DNA of 64,000 nt, taken from contig NW_024468911.1 of the NCBI RefSeq assembly GCF_011745365.1, positions 2,350,759-2,414,758 on the forward strand, in the 5' to 3' direction. This document shows, one piece after another, positions 57,206 through 64,000 of the stretch (position 1 is the first letter of the stretch; every line of letters begins with the position of its first letter). Below the pieces are notes generated by a model. It saw only the letters and a program-made list of their open reading frames with translations, was not told the origin of the DNA and made no database searches. The position numbers were made by a program, and so were the translations under genes. The DNA is from Cryphonectria parasitica EP155 (Eukaryota; Ascomycota; Sordariomycetes; Diaporthales; Cryphonectriaceae).

Positions 57206-58919
57206 ATGTCGACGACAAATGGAGGTCACCCTGGTCTGTCGTTTGGAGGAGGCATGAACAATGGCATCCGTCAAGGTAGAGCCGCAGCTCAGGGTTACCC
57301 ACCACAACCACCCACCAAGACGGTCAACACAGCCGTCCTCCCACAACACTCGGCGCCCTTCCAGCACTTCCCCTCCCATCAGGCCCAGTCCAGCACATTT
57401 TCGCAACTCTTCTCAGCACCATCCAACCCGTCGCCTGTCCACAATGCCGTCCAGAACGGCGGGAGCAGACCCCAACAAGCCCAGGCCCAGCTGCCTGTCC
57501 CGAGCTCGCGCTCGCGGGGCACCCCCCAGCATCGACAGATGACGCCTCAACCCAACGGCAATCCCCTCGGCTACATACCGACCACGATGCCCCAGCAGCA
57601 CCTAGCTGCCCAGCCTATCAACCAGGCGCCCATGAATCAGCAGCCGATGGGGCAGCAGCCTCTCGGGCAGCCGGCCATGAATCAGCAGCAGGCCCTCAAT
57701 CAGCAGGCGATCAGCCAGCAGGCTATCAACCACCAACAGGCCATGTCTCAGGACAGCTCTATCATGTCCCAGTCTCCTGCCTCGCATCCCCATCCGGCCG
57801 TGACACCTCAACCGCCGGCGCAAACACAACCCAAGACCCCTCAGCCCCCGCCACAGGCCCAGCAGCAGCCACTGCATGCAGATGCCTCCGCCCAGCTTTC
57901 CGAACATCAGACAGACGAGACTATGGAGATGGAGAGTCAGACCGAGGCTGGGGATGGTGAAGATGGTGGGGCCGATGGCAAGAATCCCGACAACGGAACC
58001 CCATACGTACCGCGGACTCCCATGGGCGCCATGATGTCGGCCCCTCCCGAGGGCGGCAGTTACCCGACACTCGATGCCGTACATAAGGCTGTTTTAGATT
58101 ACTGTACCTCGGTCGGCTACGCGATTGTCATTGGGAGGTCGAAAAAGACAGTACCGGGGCTGAAGAAGGTGCTCTTTGTCTGCGATCGCGCGGGAAAGCC
58201 GCCAAGGCGCATCACGCCCGAGGTTCGCAAGCGGAAGACGACATCACGCAAGTGCGATTGCCAGTTTGGCTTCTTCGCCATCGAGCAGAGGACCCAGTGG
58301 ACCGTGCGATACCGCCCAGACCCGGCTCACCTGCAGCACAACCACGGCCCCAGCGAGAGTCCTCTGCTCCACCCTGCAGCGCGCAAGCTTGATAGCAAGA
58401 TGGTTGCCACCGTGAAGAACTTGAAAGAACAAGGTATGTACCAGTCCCCCAGGCTCATCATTTATGGAGAGGAGGACCACCAAGTCAATCAAGAGCTGAC
58501 CTGGCCAAGGCATTGGTGTGAGCCAGACGCTGGAGATCCTCCAGTCCGAAAACCCTGCTGTCCCGCTGCTGCCCCGGGATATCTACAATGCGCGGGCAGC
58601 CATCAGCCGCAACCCTGCAAAGGTCACCGATGGGCTGGCCGAGGACCGACCCGCAATATACAGCAAACCCCGCCCGAGCGCGCAGGAGCGAATCATCACG
58701 GACCTTCGCAAAGAGATCGCCAAAGTGAATGAAGAGCTGGAACAGTTGAAGCAAGGCAATCAGAAAAAGATCGAAGAGCTGGAAGAGAAGGTACGCGACA
58801 AGGACAAGCAGATCAAGAAATACGAGATGTTTGTCGACATTTGCAACGAGCGCGTCATGTTTCAAAGGGAAAAGCTCAAGGGGCTCGACGACAACAGCAG
58901 CGCCGGCAACGGGTCGTAA
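57206..58919 (+). CDS. FAR1/MULE-type DNA-binding domain protein
   Basis: Two exons, 57206-58433 and 58510-58919, give 545 aa. The 76 bp intron (GTATGT...CCAAG) lies in the DNA-binding region. The first 280 residues are Gln/Pro-rich with repeated NQQ and QPMGQQ units. Residues about 288-400 match the FAR1/WRKY-GCM1-type zinc finger at the N-terminus of Mutator-like transposases: a C in LFVCDRAG, the CDC of RKCDCQFGF and the paired His of HLQHNHGPS. The following helix-turn-helix-like block (GIGVSQTLEILQ to IYNARAAISR) also resembles these transposases. The DDE catalytic core is absent. Instead the protein ends in a coiled coil (IAKVNEELEQLKQGNQKK onward). The likely role is a domesticated transcription factor, possibly a dimer. 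ATG 57206 follows CCGCC. Confidence 0.85.
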
Positions 58920-60174
58920 CACATAGTAGAACGAGGCTGCGCAAAATCTCCTCCTCTTCTTCTTTTACCAGTACTACTTCTTCTCCATCTTTTTGACGAC
59001 GCTCACGGGTTTTACGCACGACGGGTTCTGGGAGGGGTTTGTAAACGGGTACATCGGCAGGACAACTCGGTGATGGTGGTGGTGGTGGTGGTGGCAGCGG
59101 TGTTCTTCTACCCGCGAAAGGGAAGTGAGGTTATGGCGTTATAGGTGTTTGCTCTATGTGTAAACCAAATAGCTTAGGAAGAGGAAGGCAGGGCTAAGTT
59201 TTGTGTTGGGATTGTTGTCTGTGGGATGGATTACCTACCTTGCCACATGCTTTAGAGACATGAAAAGAAAAGAAAAGAAAAGAAAAGAAGAGTCGAGATC
59301 TGGGTGAAACCGGGCAATCTTTGAACCATTTTCAAACAGCCAACCTAGAAAGCATTTGTAGTGTGTCTGATTTGTCGATCTAGGTTGATTAACTGAATAC
59401 TCCTTAAGGAGAAGAAAAAAAGACGAAAGGGCAAAGGTGGTGTGATGCCCACAAATACAGTCCACTTGAGTTGTAGAAATCTAGAGGCAGTCAGTCTTCT
59501 AAGCAGAGTAATTTTTCCAAGGGGACAACGGCCATCATAAACAGCAAGGCATGTGAAGTTGAAGGGTTCGTTGACAGTGCATCGGTTTCAAGCTGCATAT
59601 ACCATGCGAGGACTCTGGACCAATCAATCAATCCCATCAACCGTTCAAGTGGGACAGCCACAAGTCGCGGGACAGGGGTGTGGCACCCTAGACCTGCTGC
59701 TGCAGGTGCGCGTTGGCTTGAGCTGTCTGTCTGCCGCACGCGGGGGGAAACGAGACATGACAGACTGGCTGAGAAAGTCAACAGTCCCCTGCTGATGCTA
59801 CATTACTTGTGTATGGTATGCCTCCCAAGAATGACAAGGGTCCTCTCATTTCCGTACACTTTTCTCGACTATCAACAATTGTACACCAGCGACACTTGTT
59901 ACACATCCTCTCGTTTCGTCTATTGAAATAAATCAACGCATTTACGGCATTTAGAGAGCACGGAGATACCCCCCTTTTCGAACTGTCTTGCTTGTTTTGG
60001 ATTCCTTTTCGTGTGTTGCTATCTCTTGCGCGTCTCTCCGACCCAGCTCGCGACCTAGAACTACCACCCCTCCCCCCTTGACCGACTAATTTGGGGGAGA
60101 GACATGACGGCGATTTTTTGAAGAGCATCATCACCGCCAAAACCCCTTCCTGAATACGAGCACGCACGCCCACC
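58920..60174. other. Intergenic interval before the dynein gene
   Basis: 1.25 kb. It includes a GGT repeat (about 59072-59092), five GAAAA units (about 59262-59287) and a pyrimidine-rich leader before the dynein ATG. No gene supported. Confidence 0.55.
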
Positions 60175-63100
60175 ATGGAGACGGCGGCGTCTCCCCACCT
60201 GCCGCCAACGCCTCTCAACGGCGATAGCAACGGTGTCAACGGCACGGCCCTCGTTGCTATGGACCCAGCCCGCGTCGTCGACCATCTGGCTCAGCTGCTC
60301 GAGGCCGCACTCGGTGCAACACGCGAGGAGCTCGAAGCCCCCGGCAGCCTGTTGTCCAAGGCTCGACACGCCGATACCCTCCAGCGATGTACTCGCTTCA
60401 CCAGTGATGTCCAGGTGTCTCTGTACATACAGAAGGACCTCCCTGCGGCACCTCAGCTGGAGAATGGCGATGGAGAGCCAAGTATGTCGTTGCACACACA
60501 CACACACACACACACACCGGACCATTGCCCATCTGGTCTACATGGCTTGGCTAATATAAAGTTCGAGCAGGACAAGTTCTACACACATACACTATCGCGT
60601 CGGATCTGTCTTCGACGCCGACGACCGTCGCCTTCCTGGTCCTCCTGAAGCGTCCGCAGCCTCTCGACCCATCCGTCCCCTTATCCTCCCAGTTGCAGGT
60701 TCTCAACCTGCCAGGCCCGGCGTACCTTGCCGCCACCGCCAGCGAGCAGGGTCCGTCGGCCTCGCCTTTCGAATACCTCCAACTCTTCCTCCACAATGGT
60801 CTGGCGCCATACTTCGACGCGAGTACCAAGAGCCAACAGATGATAGGGGGAAGCCGTGGCAGGGCTGATGTCGACGCCAAGACCGGTATACCTGTCACGA
60901 AGAAGAGATGGACCGAGCTGGAGCTGAGCCTGTCACACCTGCAGCAGAATGTCGAGATCCCAGAGGTTCTGCTGCCCTTCCATCCGATCGTCCAGACCGC
61001 CCTCGACGATGCCGCCGCCCGCCATACCAAGCCCTCCATCGATCTAATTCCTGCCGCCCTCCTCTCGGACAGTCAGTTCCTCAACAAACTGCAAGCAAAC
61101 GTGAACAACTGGATTAAGTCCATCCAGGTCATTACCAAGATGAACCGCGACCCCGCGACCGGGACTGCCAACCAGGAGATCAACTTCTGGCTGTCCATGG
61201 AGGCGGCGTTGGGCGGCATCGAGGGGCAGCTTTCTAGTGACGGCGTGCGCCTGACGCTGGAGATTCTCAAGCACGCAAAGCGATTTCAGGCCACCGTCAG
61301 TTTTGGTGCAGATACGGGCCTCAAGGAGGCCATGGACACAGTCCAGAAGTATAACCAGCTCATGCGTGACTTCCCTCTGGACGAGCTCCTCTCAGCAACA
61401 TCTCTGCCCAAGGTGCGAGATGCTATCGATCAGATCTTCACACACCTGAACAAGAAGCTGAGGATATGTCCCTATCCGATCCGGAGGGCGCTCCCCCTGG
61501 TGGAAGCTATATCCGCCGATCTAGATGAGGTCATGCATCGTCTGCTCCCCGGCACTGAGCTTGTTGACCTTGACTACCAGGAGTTCAGGAACGTCATGCG
61601 CATGACAGAGAGAGTCTTCAGAGCCTGGGATGATAACCGGAAATCCTTCACAGATGTTGCACGCGACGTCACGCGGAGGAGAAACGAAAAGTTTATCCCC
61701 ATCAAGATCACCCCCAGGCATGCCGAGTTACAGTCCCGCCTGAAGTACGTCAGCAACTTCCGTGACAATCACGAGCAGCTGCAGAAGACGATTGTCGATG
61801 TTCTGGGGCCGAAAACTGTCGCCGAGGTAACAGACACCGCTGCAATCACCGGAGGTGTCGTTGTCGAAGAGATGGGTGATGTCGATGCAGTCGAGGAAGT
61901 CAAACAAGCCTGGGAGGCTCTCCGGAATGTGGACTTGCTCGATGTGTCTCCCGAAGGAACCCAGAAATGGGTCAAGGCCGAGGAGACCTACAACGAACGT
62001 ACGTCACGCGTCGAAAACTCCATCATCGCTCGGCTACGAGATCGTTTGGCCACGGCCAGGAATGCCAACGAGATGTTTCGCGTCTTTTCGAAATTTAATG
62101 CCTTGTTTGTGCGGCCTAAGATCCGAGGTGCCATTGCCGAGTACCAGACCCAGCTCATCGACAATGTGAAACAGGCCATCAACTCGCTGCACGAGCGTTT
62201 CAAGCAGCAATATGGTCACTCTGAAGCGCATGCGATGGCACAGCTCCACGACCTCCCTCCTGTGTCTGGGGCGATCATATGGGCACGTCAGATAGAGCGG
62301 CAGCTTGACGGCTACATGAAGAAGGTGGAGGATGTCCTCGGAGCGAACTGGGCCATCCACACCGAAGGAGAGAAACTCAAGAACGAGGGTGATCTCTTCC
62401 GGAAGAAGTTGGACACTCGGCCCATCTACGACGCCTGGCTTCACGATGTGCAGAGAAAGCAGATTACAATCTCGGGGCTTCTTTTCACCGTGAACAGGAT
62501 CCGGTCTGCTGGCAATATTCTGGAGCTGCAGGTGAACTTTGATGCCCAGGTCATCGCCCTGTTCAAGGAAGTTCGGAATCTGCTGTGGCTGAACTACGCC
62601 GTCCCCCACGCCATCAACACTGTATCCAAAGAGGCAAAGCGAGTCTATCCCTTTGCTGTCAGCCTCATGGAGAGCGTTCGAACCTTCGCACAGACCGACC
62701 GCCAGATCGCAGACATGCCGGATGTTTCTGTCCTACTTAGTGGGTACCGCAATGATGTCCAGTCGGCCATCCTCAAGGGCATACCACTACGATGGGAATC
62801 GTTCAATAATATGTACGAGCTGCATTTCAGGACGGATTCATCCAAGACGGAGAGCAAGCACGTCGCCTTCGTCAAGGAACTGGCATCAAAAGTATCGCTG
62901 CTTCAGACCAAGACGATGACGCTAGCAACAATCAACATTACCATCCAGAAGTCCCTCGCCGAGCTAGGCACCTGTCCCTACGAGGCCACGGCATTCGAGT
63001 CCAGACTGAGGACAATCCAGGAGGCCGTTGACCAGCTTAATCTGGAGCAGTACGTGAATCTGGGCTACTGGGTTGATGGCATGAACACCCAGATCAAGAA

Positions 63101-64000
63101 TACGCTTCTTGTTCGCCTTCAACGCGCTATTCAAACCTGGATCGAGGCGTTCGAGGACGATTATTTTGAAGGCGAGGACAACCGCCGCAGAACCTTCACA
63201 GATGGTACAGCAGAGAGCAAAGCAGACAAGCCAACGATGAAGCGGTCGATACATGAGATTACGATGCGAAATCAAGTCATCTACCTGGATCCCCCTCTAG
63301 AGTACGCGCGAGCTACTTGGTTCCTGCAGCTCCAGGACTGGCTCGGTGTGATCTGCAATCTGCACAAGGTCAAGGCCACTCGGTATCAGATGAGCTTAAG
63401 CACTACAGCCTACGAAGAGCCTCGCTTTAATGACCTGCCTGCCGAGTGCACGGAAATGCTGACCCGCGTTCATGGCTCTGTCGAAAAGAAACTGTCGGAG
63501 GTTGGATCATATGTCGACAAGTGGCTTCAATTCCAATCTCTTTGGGACCTGCAGTCAGATCAAGTCTATGATCTTCTAGGTGATCAACTCTCTCGCTGGC
63601 TGCAGCTCTTGCAAGAGATTCGGAAGACACGTCAAACTTTCGATACCTCGGAGGTCAGCCGTTCTTTCGGCCATATTACGATCGATTATGACCAGGTACA
63701 AACCAAAGTCAACGCCAAGTATGATCAGTGGCAGCATGACATCCTTCTCAAGTTCGCAAGCCGCCTCGGTAATCGCATGCGGGACGTTCATGCTGAGCTT
63801 GAAAAGGCCCGGCGGGACCTGGAGGGCCAAAGCCTAGAAGCGTCATCCACTGCGCAGGCCGTGCAATTTATCACCATCGTCCAAAGCTGCAAGCGGCAGG
63901 TCAAGCTCTGGGCACCAGAGGTTGAGATCTTCCGCCAGGGCGAGTCGACTCTTGTGAGGCAGCGGTACCAGTTCCCCAACGACTGGCTCCATGCAGAACA
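60175..64000 (+). CDS. nudA: Cytoplasmic dynein heavy chain, N-terminal part (runs off window)
   Basis: Exons 60175-60481 and 60571 to the window edge, about 1,245 residues of a protein normally near 4,300-4,400 aa. It opens at CACCATGGAG. The visible part is the tail (DHC_N1) that dimerises and binds intermediate and light intermediate chains. Typical blocks include [43 protein letters not shown] and [18 protein letters not shown]. The motor AAA+ ring lies beyond the edge. It drives minus-end transport, nuclear migration and hyphal growth (A. nidulans nudA, N. crassa ro-1). The 89 bp intron starts with GTATGT and carries a (CA)n tract just after the donor. The downstream frame shows no stop to the end of the window. 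Confidence 0.96.
60492..60518. repeat. (CA)13 microsatellite inside dynein intron 1
   Basis: The tract begins about 10 bp after the 5' splice site and takes up nearly a third of the 89 bp intron. Confidence 0.9.

Overview
The window is nuclear DNA from a filamentous ascomycete (Pezizomycotina, most likely Sordariomycetes). The genes have short spliceosomal introns of about 50-125 bp with GTRNGY donors and TAG/CAG acceptors. The tRNA is interrupted after position 37. The gene content is typical of the group: GH7 and GH3 cellulolytic enzymes, a HET-C2-type glycolipid transfer protein, a Zn2Cys6 regulator, cytoplasmic dynein and GCP4. I resolved 17 protein genes and one tRNA. Almost every exon model is supported by a reading frame that closes across all its junctions. 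The dynein gene runs off the right edge.

Layout. 0.6-5.7 kb: an oxysterol-binding protein (-) and a secreted GH42-like beta-galactosidase (+) diverge from a 1.1 kb interval. 6.6-11.7 kb: a conserved unknown protein (+), a TauD/TfdA-type Fe(II)/2-oxoglutarate dioxygenase (-) and an MDR oxidoreductase (-). 11.7-19.7 kb: a long GAA microsatellite, a secreted class 3 lipase (-), a phospholipase D (-) and, diverging from it, a HET-C2-like GLTP (+). 20-25.7 kb: a class V aminotransferase (-) diverging from a GH3 beta-glucosidase (+). 26.2-33 kb: a secreted M24 metallopeptidase-like protein (-), a 3.9 kb gene-free interval and a secreted tyrosinase (+). 33-41 kb: a 4.4 kb gene-free interval, a GH7 cellobiohydrolase (+) and an intron-containing tRNA-Arg(UCU). 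41-49.8 kb: a Zn2Cys6 transcription factor (-) whose first exon I cannot place, a 4 kb gap and a spartin-like senescence-domain protein (+). 51-64 kb: GCP4 (+), a 2EXR/F-box-like protein (-), a FAR1/MULE-derived DNA-binding protein (+) and the N-terminal part of the cytoplasmic dynein heavy chain (+).

Functional picture. Six products carry secretion signals (GH42, lipase, GH3, M24, tyrosinase, GH7), which fits a plant-debris degrader. They are scattered among housekeeping genes rather than forming a cluster. A second theme is lipid handling: OSBP, lipase, PLD, GLTP and spartin, with PLD and GLTP sharing one divergent promoter. The right-hand third is cytoskeletal and housekeeping. I saw no polyketide or non-ribosomal peptide cluster, no intact transposon, no CRISPR array and no virus-like sequence. 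The long gene-free intervals contain simple repeats and homopolymers but no coding signal I could support.
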